Source of the DNA: Liquidambar formosana
Lineage: Eukaryota; Streptophyta; Magnoliopsida; Saxifragales; Altingiaceae
Direction of reading: 5' to 3'
Length of the DNA: 64,000 nt
Assembly (NCBI GenBank): GCA_039720395.1
Contig: CM077828.1
Span: 16,404,264-16,468,263, forward strand
How positions within the stretch are numbered: position 1 is the first letter of the stretch; every line of letters begins with the position of its first letter. The notes under the pieces are model-generated. The model saw only the letters and a list, made by a program, of their open reading frames with translations, searched no databases and had not been told where the DNA came from. Shown piece after piece: positions 13,601 through 24,463 of this stretch. Both the position numbers and the translations under genes were made by a program.

Positions 13601-16600
13601 TTTCACTGAGAAAATAATCAATAGAATCTCACTATTAATTGAAAGCAAAAGCTGCAAAAATTTCTCATTAATCAACCGTATGTAATTTTGTTTACAAGCC
13701 TTGCTTATTGCTTATATGGAGATCCATAAAACCTACTTTCTAAACGTTAACTTCGATGTTCTCCCACAATTGCATTGAAGTACACCTCAAACTTTAACAT
13801 GTTGAAGAGGTAAGATTCCCTGACTTAAAACTTTATGCTTAGAATAAGAATTTTGGTGGTAATATTGCCCTTTCTTCCTCAAGAATGATACTTAGAAATT
13901 AATCTATCTAGTTGTGTCATTGAATTTGTCTAGCATCACAAAATCAATTAAAGTAACTGGTGTAAGAAAGGCATCCTTGAATTGATTTGGAAGATGAATT
14001 GAAGTAGTATGCCCATTTGTTCCTGTATCCTTTATTTCTACAATGTGTCATTTTGGCTCATTGTAAATAACAATATCAAATTTCATCTCCTTAACCTCTT
14101 CTTTTGCCTTTACTATTGCCAAAAATTGTTGCACTACATAACTATCGCCTTTGGTTATAGCATGAAAACAAAAAAAAAATTTCGTCGGGTCATTCTTTAT
14201 CATGCTCCTTATCTTCCACTTTTTCAATCACTTTCAAGTGTTGGATCATCAACAAAAGTGTTGAGGCCTTTGCTTGGACAAACAACAACATCGTGATCAA
14301 CTGATCATCACCATCACACTTACAGCATAAAGGAGTAACACCAGCCCATCTTGCTGCACCATGATCTATGGGATATTTGCCTTATAAGCATCTCTATCAG
14401 CCACATTGCAAGCTTTATGGTTGCTGCCCCCACCACTCAAATGGTTAGAATTGTCGAAATCGGTTGCTCTTGGAACACCACTTGTTATCAAGTTTAAAAA
14501 AGATCTAGCTTGAGTTCTCAAACATCTAAAAGACCAAAATTTGAGTATATCATCAACTTTGATGGCAAGGTGATAAATATCACATAAGCTATAAGTACGT
14601 GGCTGTCATCTCAAGTTAAATCTCCATTCAAAGTCCAATTTTGTAACGGCAGCAAGTTGAGCTTCACTTTCCCACACTACATTCCAAATAGTCAACTCGT
14701 GAAACTCCTTTGTGTACTCTTCAACAAATCTAATACCTTGTTTAGGAGAAAACATCTTAGTACTTATGGCTTGTTCATAGTCAGATGGAAAAAGCAGTTC
14801 CTTCATAATTGATTTCATCTCATTCAGCGTGTTTATAGGTGGTTAATCGGTTCTATAACTTTGATCCTCAATTCCATACCACCACAAGCATGCGTCTCCC
14901 TTTAATTTCAACATCACAAAGCAAACTTCTTATTCTTGGGCATAGAGTACCAATCAAATAATCTTCTAATGAAGAAAATCTATTAGATTCAACTGTTCAT
15001 AAAAGTCATCAATTTCAACTTGAAACCGTACCCTTTTTGTCACATCAAAGGCTCGTTCAAATTTTTTTTATCTTTTTTTACACTCATACCTTCAGTCAAA
15101 ATCTTCCACTATTATTCCTGCTCCATTTCTAATTGTGAGATTACCTTGTTCTTCATGTGGTCATTTCCCTAGACTCTAGTCTAATACTTTCACTATCTCA
15201 CCAAGCCGAATATTGAGTTTATCAACTATTTCATTTTGAGACTTTTACCTTTAAAATCTCCTCCCATCGTGCCTTTTCTTGATCCATCCCATCGTGCCTG
15301 TTTTTTCAAGGGTTTGTGAAGAGTTTCTAGATGGAATAGGGTTAATTTGGTGATGATTTAAGGAATAATAAAGTAAGAAATCAAAGTAATTTCCTGCTAT
15401 AATTTCTAGAAAGTAAAATAAATAAAAAATTAGGTTTTTCAAGGCTAAATTGTATTGGGAGGTAGGTTGAGGGTTAATGATCAAAAGGAAAAGTATTAGG
15501 GTTAAAATTGAGGTTAAAGATTGTAAATTAAGAAGTGTACAGCAAGGCTGTAAATTAAAATCAACAAGAAGAAGAAGAATTTAAACCTTAGAGTCTTACT
15601 AAGGGTTTATAAGATCTCACCAAGAAGATATCAATGGCATCTCATTGATTGCATGCAAAAGCTCAAGAAAATTCTCATTATCACGAGCTAAAACCTACTT
15701 TCTAAATTCTACTCAGAGTCAAATGAGGAAACCTACAAAAATAAGTAAGTACTAAACTTTTTAATAACTAAATAAAAATCAAACTGACTCAAATAATAAT
15801 AAGAAATGACTAAATCCATGACCATAATCCTATGGACTTTGAAACCGAACAAACCCAAATTTCTAAAAATTACCAAATACCCAAAACAAATAAATTTTTA
15901 TATTTCTCTAAGTCTAAGGAAGCTTGAACCATATTACCCAACCAAACATACTCCTCTTCATGTGGCACAATAATGAAGCAATTGTTGCATCATGGAGACC
16001 TACATGGCCTTCTCAAGTCTTCTAAACATCAAATTCATCATTAAGTGTAGCTGAGATGAGCATTTCGAAACAGAAGCATAGAGAAGACTCATGTGGAGAA
16101 ACTGGGAATAATACCAATAGGTGAGTTTTAAGGGAGCATCAGTTCATATGGATACTAGTGTCCAAGAAAACCAATTATGCATTAGTAGGAAAATTTGAAT
16201 AATATAAGTTGTAGATGAAGGAAGAGAGCAAAGTAAGGCCAGGGGCAATGATCAAATTAGTAAGAACAGAAATAAATATTTTGATCTAGAGAAACTTTAA
16301 CATGCTAAACAGGCATAGCGGGTTTACTGTTGCCAATCTCAATTAGTCGAGATATGATGCCTGTGTTTGATTAAGGCATTGTTTGCTTGGGATTTTGAAA
16401 GTACTTTGTTGCTTTTAAGAGCTGAAATCAAAGAAAATTTTTCTGTAAAATATGAAAACACTTCAAATTGCCAAATGATGCCTAAGAAGGCCATTACCCA
16501 GCATTGGTCCAACTAACTAGGGTCACAGGAGGGATAAGCTGGCTGGAAGCAGCTCCTCTCAAGTAATAGAAAAGTATTGGACATCTTACACATTAAATCT

Positions 16601-19600
16601 GTATGTAACTATGCAAGTATGCAACACATGTCTTTCTTGTTGAGCATACGGTCAAGATCGATGATTTGTTTTAGAGAAGTCAAACAATGTCGTTCAGGCT
16701 TCAATTTGTTTCATTAATAGCGTCAAGTGAAAGAACAGTTTCAATACGTAAATGCTTAGGAATTACTCAACCTCAGATGACTGCCTCTGTGGCAACTGCA
16801 TACTTAGATCCCTCTTTCCTTTCTAACCACCGTTCTCTCTCTACCCTGACCTCCTCCTTCCTCCCTTCCCTTCTTTCCCTCTCCTTCTTCTCTATTGCCT
16901 TCAAGCCCAGCCTAGCCAGGCAGATATATCTCTCCTAAAACACCCATCTCCCACACAACTCAACAACCCTCATTGAGTCATTTCTCACTACTCCCTACAT
17001 CCCACAAAGATAGGCAAATTTTGTTACTTTTTTGATCCCAAAAAGTTTGTCTATTTTGAAAAGTCAAATCATAAATCTTTTAAATTTTCCTATACTACCT
17101 TTTGTTATTTCAATAATTACTTTCAACACAAAACCCAATACCAGGTAGAAAAGGCACTTTTGGAAAGATGAAGTTTAATAAATGACAAGTCAATGCAATG
17201 ATGGCTTTTCTTTCCCTTTCTTAGAGTGCGAGTTTTGTCAAACTTGGCTTATCTTTGTGGGACGGGGGGAGTACTTATTTTCCTTCACTTCTCCTTCATA
17301 CAAACACAATATTTTTCCTCAAAAAATGATAGATTAGAATGAAGAATGTGGATAAAATAACTGAAGAAACCCAGCATTTGCTCCAACAAGTGAAAGGAGT
17401 AATGATATTGAGTTAGCCACAGTTATGGCTAATGAGAATGTAAAGGTTGATAGATATGCAGTATATATTGAGCCTTTATTTTTTGGGGCGATTGAGGATT
17501 GTTGATTGCAGTTGCAAACTGATATTTTAATTGAAAAATCGTAGAGATGTAGAAAGAGAAAAGAGTCTCTCGTTTTTTACTTTTGACCTTATGAGTGATG
17601 GGGTGAGAAAATTAACTTGCTAAGTGCCTGTTGGGATAGCTTTGACTTATGCTGTTAAATAGAATCAGAAGCTGCTAGTAGAAGAAGAGAATCTTATTAG
17701 TGTTTGGGAAATATATTTTAAAAGTGATTTTGTTGAGACAAGTGATTTTTTACTTGTTTGGCAACAACATCTATTGAAGTGATTTTGGCACTAGAATGAC
17801 ACTATTGTCCTTACAAAGAGTAGTTTTATTTAGCATTTGCTAAAGTTATTTTACTACATTAAAAATAGACACAAGGGATTTCTTTTAAATGGGATATGAA
17901 CTAGAATACAATATAAAACCCAACAAAAACTGTTATAGTTTTAAATGGTATATGAACTTGGTGAAATCGTTGTGGGAGAGGAAATTTTTTGGTTACTAGG
18001 TGCTCACAAAGAGAGACAAAAATGATCGTGGGCTGAGAGGATACAGTTGGTATTCTTTCATTAAGGTGCTGAAATGTGGAAGGTATATTTAGTAATACAA
18101 TAAGTTTCATTAAAGCCTTGCACCTGATTCCCGGTCAAGTTTGAGAGAAGATGGGATACCCCAACTTCTTCTAAAGTGGGCCTAAAATCACTTCTCATGG
18201 TCCAAATAGATTATGAAGATGGGCCCGGCTATTGCCACCCTTCAAATTTATCAGCTGTCCCCCACTTGTTTTAGTTTTTTTAAGATTTTATGCAAAATAT
18301 AAAAGGTTTTTATGAAAACTGGCAGTGCTGTCCACTATAAAACATCATTTTGAACAACTTTACAGAAGAAAGCTCTCCCAAAATCTATCATTTAAGTAGA
18401 CTTTTTGGCATTTATAGTCTCTATTTCATTGTTTGTTAAAAAGTCTATTTAAACAATAGATTTTGGAAAAATCTTGTTCTGCAAAGTTATTCAAAATGAT
18501 GTTTTCTAGTGGACCACAAGTCTATTTAAACAAGTTTGGATCCATGCCCAAGATAGATACGGTCCTAACATTTGGTTTTTTTCCCTTTTTCCTGTGGTAC
18601 AAACTACTACAAAGTAGTCGCTATCAAGACTCAAACTGCAGTTTCGCACTTGGTAGGACGAGACTTTAACCAAAACATGCCTATTTTTTTTTTTTTTTTT
18701 AGAACAGAGAATTATGAGATTCAACTGTTGCATCGAGCATGAGTTTCAAAAAATAAATCTATACCATGTGCATTTACCTCAATAATTTCAAATTATATCA
18801 TAATAAGAAAAAGACCACATTGAATCGTATATTAGAGATCACAGATATTTGGCAGTTCAAAAAAATGTCAAAATAAAACAAAATTCACTCCAGGGGAGTA
18901 ATTTTTCCATATACTACATCATGTAGCCTCAATTCACTTGAAAGAAAATACAAAAAGCAACTAGGTAAATTATTATTACAAAAAAGTTCTATCTTAATAT
19001 GCTTCAGGTGATGAATGGACATGTCATATTAGTTGGCCTAAATAAATAAGTATAATGAGTATTGTATCAGCATCATATTCAGTCAGAAACGAAAAAAAAA
19101 AAAAAATGAATATGGCATTAAACAGTATTTCATATCATTATAGTATTTAATGTTAAAAACAATTCCTTAAGAACAAACACATTGGTTTTTAAAGCGAGGG
19201 AAGAACAATTGCTAAGCTTAGAGTTAAATTAAGCAAGAAACACATCTCAAAATAATAAAGAAGCCTACATTATGCCAAGACACGCCAAATGCAAGACTTA
19301 ACCTAAAATGAAGCAAAGTTAGATTTCAATTAAAAATATATACTAAATAAATAAATAAAACCTGTACATCCAATTAAGATAATTATGGCAAAAGAGAGTA
19401 CTCCTTAAAATTTGGAGCGGTGAAATAAACCTGCCACTCTTGTTGTTGATTACGCAACTGCAAACTTTTCCGCTGGAGGATTTTTTCCATGACAACACTA
19501 GTTTTTATCAAGGGCTGCTGCTGATAGAGTCCTTCATCAGAAACAATACTGCTACCATTTTTTGATCTTGAAAGAGCGTTGTCTGAAAAAAAAGCCTTGC

Positions 19601-22600
19601 TCATTGGCTTTCGAGAAAGATACTCATTGAGATAAGCATCTACTTCTCTTTGCAATCCAAAAGGTAAGATCACCTGTAGGTTGATAACAGTTCCCAAGAA
19701 GCTTTGTAAAATCACAGTAGATGCATTGGATAGAGTAATACAAAATGTCTAACCTCAAAGAAATATACACAATTTTCAATTACTTACAGTTGCATTAAGT
19801 GTCCACCTCCTACCAACTTACTAAGATGTATTTTAGAATAAGCTTTTGATAAAGCGCAGAAAGTGAAGCAAGTCATTTATTTGTTCAAGCATAAATCAAA
19901 TCAATTGAACAGAATAAGGGACAGAAAATGTGCCAGGTTGCAAGAAAATACCTCCCTTTGTGGACGCTTATCATCCAGATCGGGTCTGTAATTTGGCAAT
20001 GGAACTTTGCTAAAAACAACAACTTTTGAATATTGACGGCTGACAAAAATAATTATAATTCAGAAGAATCAGAACACAGTAAATAATAGGAATAAGCTGG
20101 ATGAATATCAACATACTAAAAACTTAAGGTACCTATATAAACCCATTCTGCTAGCCAATGCTGAAAGTTGCTCAAAATCACGTCTGTCTTTTTTCTCCCT
20201 TGACACCACTTCTTGCTCATCTTTGTTGCGAAGAAGCATGGTTAACTTCCATCTCCACTCCTCAATGTTATCAACAGTTGAAGCACACTTACAATCAAAA
20301 AGTAACATTAATAAACACAAGGGTCACATCTATAAGAGTTATAACAAGTCTTTTTTTTCCCATAAAAAAATATAAGCACATAACAATAGGCTGAAGGAAG
20401 CAATCTAGATGAAATTTTTAAAAACAACAACAAAAATGCAATGAGGGATTATACCATAAGATAGAGTAATTGATGAGTTACAGAGGAGTTACAATTATAA
20501 TCAACTACCAAAAAACATAGTTCTGAAATGTTTCCATCAAATAATCAAGAGATTTCTTATTGGGAATAAAATTAAACAAAATTTACAAGTAATATAAAAC
20601 TTCATGGTCCGACTGAAATTGTCAAAACTCCTAGACCCCAAGCCCCTACAAAACACATCGCCTGATCATAAAATCAATTTCCAGAAAAAAAAATTTTACA
20701 TACTAAAATTCAAATCTACATTAGAAGAAAATACTTTCAAAAACTAAAATATTAAATGGTGAGAAAACCAAGAGATTCACATCAATTGTATATTTACAAT
20801 GAATATAGATTTCTAAAAAGAAAAGGGAAAAAAGGGGGAGAGACAACCCTAAACGATCACATAGTTAACAATAGGTAAGGGAAAGCACTGACATAAAGGA
20901 TGACTTCCCAAACCACCAAAACTATGAAGCTAACTGAAAGTAGCAATCCCCCACCATCAGTTATTGGCAGTAGTGTCAGCACATTCTCTTTGGTTCTATA
21001 TCCTTGTCTCGTTATGTAAAGGTGTAAATTGGCTTCCAACAAACTCAATCTTCACCTCTAGTATACTTGATTTATCAAATTTTCTTTTCCTAGTGGGTGG
21101 GCAGGGTGAACCTGACGGATTTACAAAGGATTAGGGTAGAAGTTTCTTTATATATTTAGCGGCTGTTTGGAAAACTTGAAAACCTGGCCAGCTGAGGATA
21201 AGCCTGGCCAGTTTTGATTTCACACTGTTTAGGTAAATCTCTTTTTCTTGCTAATCAGTTCATCTTTGTTCTGAAAAGAAAGCATAAACATAGTTTTTTT
21301 CCAAACCAACTGTGACTTGGTTTATTTAAAAACCAAATAACAGTTATGGACCAGACCTAGTCTGATCCAGTTTTTGAAGTTTCCAAACAGGCCCTTAGAT
21401 AAATGGTTTGCCTCTTCCAACCAGTTGATATGCAAATGCCATTAAGGGTAGCAATTCCTGATACAACCCGCGCAAACCCAAACCCTTGGTATTTTTCAGG
21501 ATCTGGGTTGAGGTTTTAAATTGTTTCAATAAATGGGTCACCTCTTCCAACCTGCCTATAATCAGATCAGGTTCCAGTTGACCCTCTTGAACCAGTGGGT
21601 CGTTATACTATAGTACTATACTTCTCAATTCTCTCTGAAAAATAAGTTAAAGTATCTATATTAAGAATTTCTTTAAATATGTATATCATCATTAACAAGG
21701 CCGTTATTCTTAGATTAGTTTCAAAAAGAAATTTTATATTTACAAACTAAAAAATTTGGAGAAAAAAAAGGTTGTAGACTGGTAATAAACGGGTTAGATG
21801 GATCAGATTTAGGTTGATAGCACTTTAAAAGAGCCAGGTGGATTTAAGCTTTTCAACCCATTTTCAAAAATGGATCAGTTGCAGCCTGCAAATACCAAAC
21901 CGGACATATTGCCGTCCCTAGATGCAATTCACACTCCATTATGCTACAATTGTGTTGACCAACATTATTTCGAGGCCAATCAAAATTCATCCTTGAGAAT
22001 AACTGAATAAACTTTTCAGTCAGAATTAAAAGGCAAGCAATTCTGAAGCTAACTTAAAAGAATCAAGAGACTCCTTTTGATTTGTATCTTCTTTCACTCA
22101 TGACCTAATGCACACTATGCCTCCCCAGCGGGTAAAATTTCTAAACGTAACTCAAGACTCACAACAAGGTATTATATCTTAAGGAAGCTGATACACATTG
22201 AACACTTCTATGAAAATACAAAAATAAATAAATAAACAAAACGATATGATGAGTATTGAAATAAGTTGGGAAGAACCTACAAAAAGATGCTGAAACATAG
22301 TGAAAATGTAACAAGGAGAAACATAGCAATCCTAGAACTATAGCGCATAATTCCTTTCCTCGTCTGTATAGTTTGTCTTTGGCGCATAATGTTTCTGTCT
22401 CTTCTATGGTTTCATCTATCTCCCTTTCTCTTAATTGGGATTTCAAGTTTTTCCAAGATCTCAATGATAGGGAGTGTTGTGAGCTTATGTCTTTATTATC
22501 TCGTTTGGAAGGTTTTTCGTTGAGAGAGTTCATCCCTAATAGGAGGATTTGGCTTGCTGATTCGTCGGACACTTTTTCTTGTAAGTCTTTTTTTGAAAAG

Positions 22601-24463
22601 CTTATTGAATGTCCTAATTTTCCTTGTTTTCTCCCCCTTTTTTTGATTTGGAAGTCAAATGTGCCTCTCAAAGTTAGATTTTTTGCTTGGACTGTGGTTC
22701 ATAAGAGAATTAATACCAACGAGTTGCTTCAAAGGAGGAGGCCTTCTTTGTTTTTATGTCCTCAGTAGTGTATTATGTGCAAAAGAGATATGAAAAATAT
22801 TGATCATCTTTTTATTCACTGGGGCTACTTGGTTGTGGCAAAGACTTTTTAGTCTTGGAGGCGAGTCTTGCGTTATGCCGGATTGTGTATCGAGGATGTT
22901 TAATATTCATTTTTGGGGCCTTGGGAGAGGCAAGAAGGCTGTGGTCATTTGGAAATGTGCTTTTCTTGCGGTTTTTTGGGTCTTATGGATCGAAAGGAAC
23001 TCAAGGATTTTTTAGAATAGGGAGTCCTCTTTGTTTGAGTTATAGGACAAAGTGTATTTTTTGAGTTCTTTTTGGGCTCATTCTTCTAAGGAATTTAGGG
23101 ATATCCCTTTATTTGTTTTGAGATTGGATTAGAGGGTTGTATGTTGTTAGTCTTTTCTTTCTTTGTTTCTTTCTCTTTTCTAGGTGGACTTCTTGTCCTC
23201 CTTTGTACTTCTCTCCCATTAATAATATTTCTTTTTGTTGCTGATCAAAAAAAAAAAAAGAACTATGAATAATAGGAAGTACAGCATGGTTTAGTTTAAA
23301 AATCTGAGATCAAGATAGACAGTCTAGAGAAGAAAAAAATGCACTCCAAAATTCACAAAAGGTAAATGAATGACCACTCCAATGTTAAGAGCTTATGTCC
23401 AAGGGCCACTTGGAACTTTACTTCCTTACTCTGTGACTTCTCAGTACATGAACCTAACTCTTCTATTACAAATTCCAACACCTATACAACACACTTCTTA
23501 AGGAAATTTTCAAAAAAGAAAACACAAACCCAATTCAAGTGACCGAATTCCCATTTCTTTCCTTTTATTCCAGTTTCTCAATAACCATACTTAACCCTCT
23601 ATTTAATTGTTTAGGATTTGTAGGGAGGAAATAAAGTGAATTTTCAAATCTTATGCTTCTACTTGTTTTGATTTCAAATGAATCAAAATCTTAACTCTAC
23701 TAAGCCATGTAGTTATATATAAAGATCATTTGGTCATGGAGTTTGTTTTAATTTTTTTATTAACATTTTATCAGCAACCAATTGGAGTATTCCTACTCAG
23801 GGATGACCACGCACTATATGAACCTAACTCTCCTCCAACAAACTCCAGCACCAATATAACATACTTCACAAATAAAATGCCAAGTAAGCTACTATTCGGG
23901 TAGCATTTTCAAAGCACTTTCGCCACTTCTGAAAGCTAAAATCACAACAAATTTCGGTTTCAAAAGCAATATAAGCACTTACAAAGCGCCAACTAAACAC
24001 GCCTAACTCACTCAAAACCGCAAACCCAATTCAATGAATTCAATTCAGAACTCACAAACTGCTGCGAAGAAGCCACTTCCCGGTCGGAATCCTCCTCAGA
24101 GTAATCGTCGAACGCGAACCGCCCATACCGCGAGTTCTGCTGCTGCTGCTGCAAAAGGGGCAACGACACACCCCTCTGCCTCAAAACCAAACCCTCACTC
24201 TCCCTCCAATCAAACTCAACAACACCCCTGGCCGACGCCTTGCATGCCACCACACGCGGCGGGCCATGGAAGGACCTGACGAGCCCTAGGGCGGACCGAC
24301 CCTTCATCACGGAGAATCCCGAGGGTTTGGGAACTCTTCTGGGGTCTACATGGCGAGAACGGAGGAGGTGGAATTGTAGAGACGAGGAGGGTCTGAGGGA
24401 CATGGTGAGGAAAGGGGTTGTGGTGGTTCTGATATAGCCCCGAATGACGGATGGGGAGGGCAT
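1635..24463 (-). CDS. DExH-box ATP-dependent RNA helicase, DExH3/DExH5 type (5' part, partial)
   Basis: Eight exons follow canonical splice sites with consistent phase: 24463-24056, 20287-20133, 20039-19952, 19673-19431, 5779-5684, 2310-2122, 1999-1840 and 1765-1635. They encode about 490 residues, and the gene continues off the left edge; family members are roughly 1,100-1,200 residues. Exon 1 is rich in Arg, Ser and Pro, as in the organelle transit peptides annotated for DExH3/DExH5. It is followed by an acidic [12 protein letters not shown] segment and a conserved [11 protein letters not shown] block. Helicase motif I (GETGCGKT, about residues 336-343), DEIH (about 437-440) and SAT (about 469-471) are intact. 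An alternative start is Met21 (24403). The family unwinds RNA using ATP. Introns 1 (3.8 kb), 4 (13.65 kb) and 5 (3.4 kb) are filled with transposons. The exon 1/2 junction is my least certain boundary. No coding lesion was seen. Confidence 0.92.
3068..3615. repeat. Foldback MITE with about 230-bp arms
   Basis: The left end AGGGTAAATTGCACTT is answered by AAGTGCAATTTACCCT at the right end. The two arms (about 3068-3300 and 3390-3615) are near-perfect reverse complements, so the single strand could fold into one long hairpin with a short purine-rich loop. It sits within hAT copy 1. Flanking T runs on both sides hide any target duplication. Class is uncertain; long-arm Mutator-like or foldback is my best guess. 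Confidence 0.85.
3743..3778. repeat. CTT trinucleotide microsatellite
   Basis: About 12 uninterrupted CTT units lie inside hAT copy 1. A related but interrupted CTT-rich stretch occurs at about 58138-58225 in copy 3. Confidence 0.9.
4412..4745. repeat. Two-unit tandem repeat, 170-bp period
   Basis: The unit beginning ATGTTATGAACCTCCGA is repeated 170 bp later as ATGTTATGAACATCCGA. The two copies stay alignable through CCTTTATCCTACACAATAAT and GTGGAATTA. Each unit holds a smaller internal echo (TCCTACRCARTAATA twice). Origin unknown; it could be a degraded retroelement. It lies in helicase intron 5. Confidence 0.85.
4912..4930. repeat. G19 homopolymer in a G-rich tract
   Basis: A run of 19 G follows several shorter G runs (4885-4911). 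The strand has G-quadruplex potential. The length of such a run is often unreliable in assemblies. The following TTGTAATTTACCC resembles the end of the foldback element at 3068-3615. Confidence 0.8.
5780..7886. other. Helicase intron 4, left part: no gene seen
   Basis: AT-rich intron sequence without a convincing reading frame. A stretch at about 6755-6830 (AGGGCCCCA... with AAACCGGCCCT) looks like a plant transposon end, but I cannot define the element. Short runs of AAAC repeats occur near 5948-5995 and 6165-6195. Confidence 0.5.
8262..11761 (-). mobile_element. L1-type LINE, 5'-truncated, decayed
   Basis: A minus-strand non-LTR retrotransposon (body about 8271-11752). In coding order it has a reverse transcriptase (11824-11279: [33 protein letters not shown], and a QFVDD box in place of YADD). 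The RT thumb follows (11258-11061: [11 protein letters not shown]), then, beyond the inserted hAT element, zf-RVT-like tail pieces (9512-9270, 9273-8983, 8920-8426; [12 protein letters not shown]). The poly-A tail is the T run at 8273-8291. A 9-bp repeat TAAAATATT (8262-8270, 11753-11761) is the likely target duplication, although at the 5' end it coincides with coding sequence. Endonuclease and ORF1 are missing, and the frames are broken. It lies inside hAT copy 2. Confidence 0.9.
9760..11098 (+). mobile_element. Non-autonomous hAT element, family B, copy 1
   Basis: The element spans 9768-11090 with 8-bp duplications GATCCTAT (9760-9767, 11091-11098). Ends are CATGATTCAAAGTCACGG and its near complement CCGTGACTTTGAACCATA. 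CpG-rich words such as GTCACG, GTCTCG and GAGACG repeat near both ends (9780-9850, 10920-11080). The interior includes an unusually GC-rich block (10400-10660) made of degenerate CGACGACCTGCGAC-like units. That block supports a 167-residue open frame (10475-10978) of low complexity that I do not regard as a gene. It is inserted in the LINE between the RT thumb and the C-terminal region. Confidence 0.88.
12086..12235. repeat. Short MITE flanked by G and C homopolymers
   Basis: GGGGTAAATACAGATTAGTC at the left is mirrored by GACCAATCTGTAATTCCCC at the right, giving inverted repeats of about 25 bp that include TCCGGCTA/TAGCCGGA. A G19 run (12063-12081) abuts the left side, a C run the right side (12232-12242), and a further G14 run follows (12271-12284). 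Family unknown. It lies in helicase intron 4. Confidence 0.75.
12244..13269. other. Helicase intron 4, central part: no gene seen
   Basis: AT-rich sequence with an (AT)n tract at about 12859-12881. No frame with a recognisable domain on either strand. Confidence 0.5.
13270..15715 (-). mobile_element. Degenerate Ty3/gypsy-type element with gag only
   Basis: Two diverged direct repeats (about 13270-13745 and 15315-15715) share GGGTTAATTTGGTGATG, TTTTTCAAGGCTA, GTTAAAATTGAGG and AAAACCTACTTTCTAAA in the same order. I read them as LTRs. Between them the minus strand encodes gag pieces: [11 protein letters not shown] (about 14890) and, after a frame change, FPSDYEQ...[17 protein letters not shown] (14818-14606), a pattern typical of Ty3/gypsy capsid. 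No protease, RT or integrase was recognised. Either the element lost pol or it was non-autonomous. LTR limits are approximate. Confidence 0.65.
15716..16988. other. Helicase intron 4: no gene seen
   Basis: AT-rich intron sequence. The 83-residue frame at 16687-16938 is Ser/Leu-rich from a CT-rich stretch and has no family signature. Confidence 0.5.
16989..17273. mobile_element. Stowaway-type (Tc1/mariner) MITE
   Basis: TA duplications (16989-16990 and 17272-17273) bound a 281-bp element. Its ends, CTCCCTACATCCCACAAAGA and the complement of TCTTTGTGGGACGGGGGGAG, match the Stowaway consensus CTCCCTCCGTCCCA. It is in helicase intron 4. Confidence 0.9.
18270..18520. repeat. Foldback element, family C, copy 1 (right arm truncated)
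   Basis: The left arm (about 18322-18420; ...AAACATCATTTTGAACAACT) is inverted at 18430-18517 (...CAAAATGATGTTTTCTAGTG). The outer left segment TTTTTTAAGATTTTATGCAA has no partner on the right, so that arm is cut short. The element at 52038-52362 has the same architecture and sequence. Confidence 0.75.
21156..21397. mobile_element. Tourist-like (PIF/Harbinger) MITE
   Basis: TTA duplications (21156-21158, 21395-21397) flank a 236-bp element. The ends GCGGCTGTTTGGAAAACTTG and the complement of GTTTCCAAACAGGCCC form the inverted repeat typical of Tourist elements. It lies in helicase intron 1. Confidence 0.75.
22334..23266 (+). mobile_element. 5'-truncated L1-type LINE 3' end
   Basis: The fragment encodes the zinc-finger (zf-RVT) C-terminal region on the plus strand (22373-22768: [45 protein letters not shown]). 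The tail region follows in other frames (22800-23064: [19 protein letters not shown]), ending in poly-A (23247-23259). Repeats AGAACTAT at 22334-22341 and 23259-23266 look like an 8-bp target duplication. It is the same family as 8262-11761. It lies antisense in helicase intron 1. Confidence 0.88.

Noticed and set aside
16330..16500. Possible MITE around GGCATTGTTTGCTTGGG and CAAATGATGCCTAAG
   Set aside because: Partial inverted similarity only; no target duplication and no clear ends.
17600..18230. AAGTGATTTT-rich stretch that could be a hAT MITE
   Set aside because: Could not match its two ends as inverted repeats or find a duplication.
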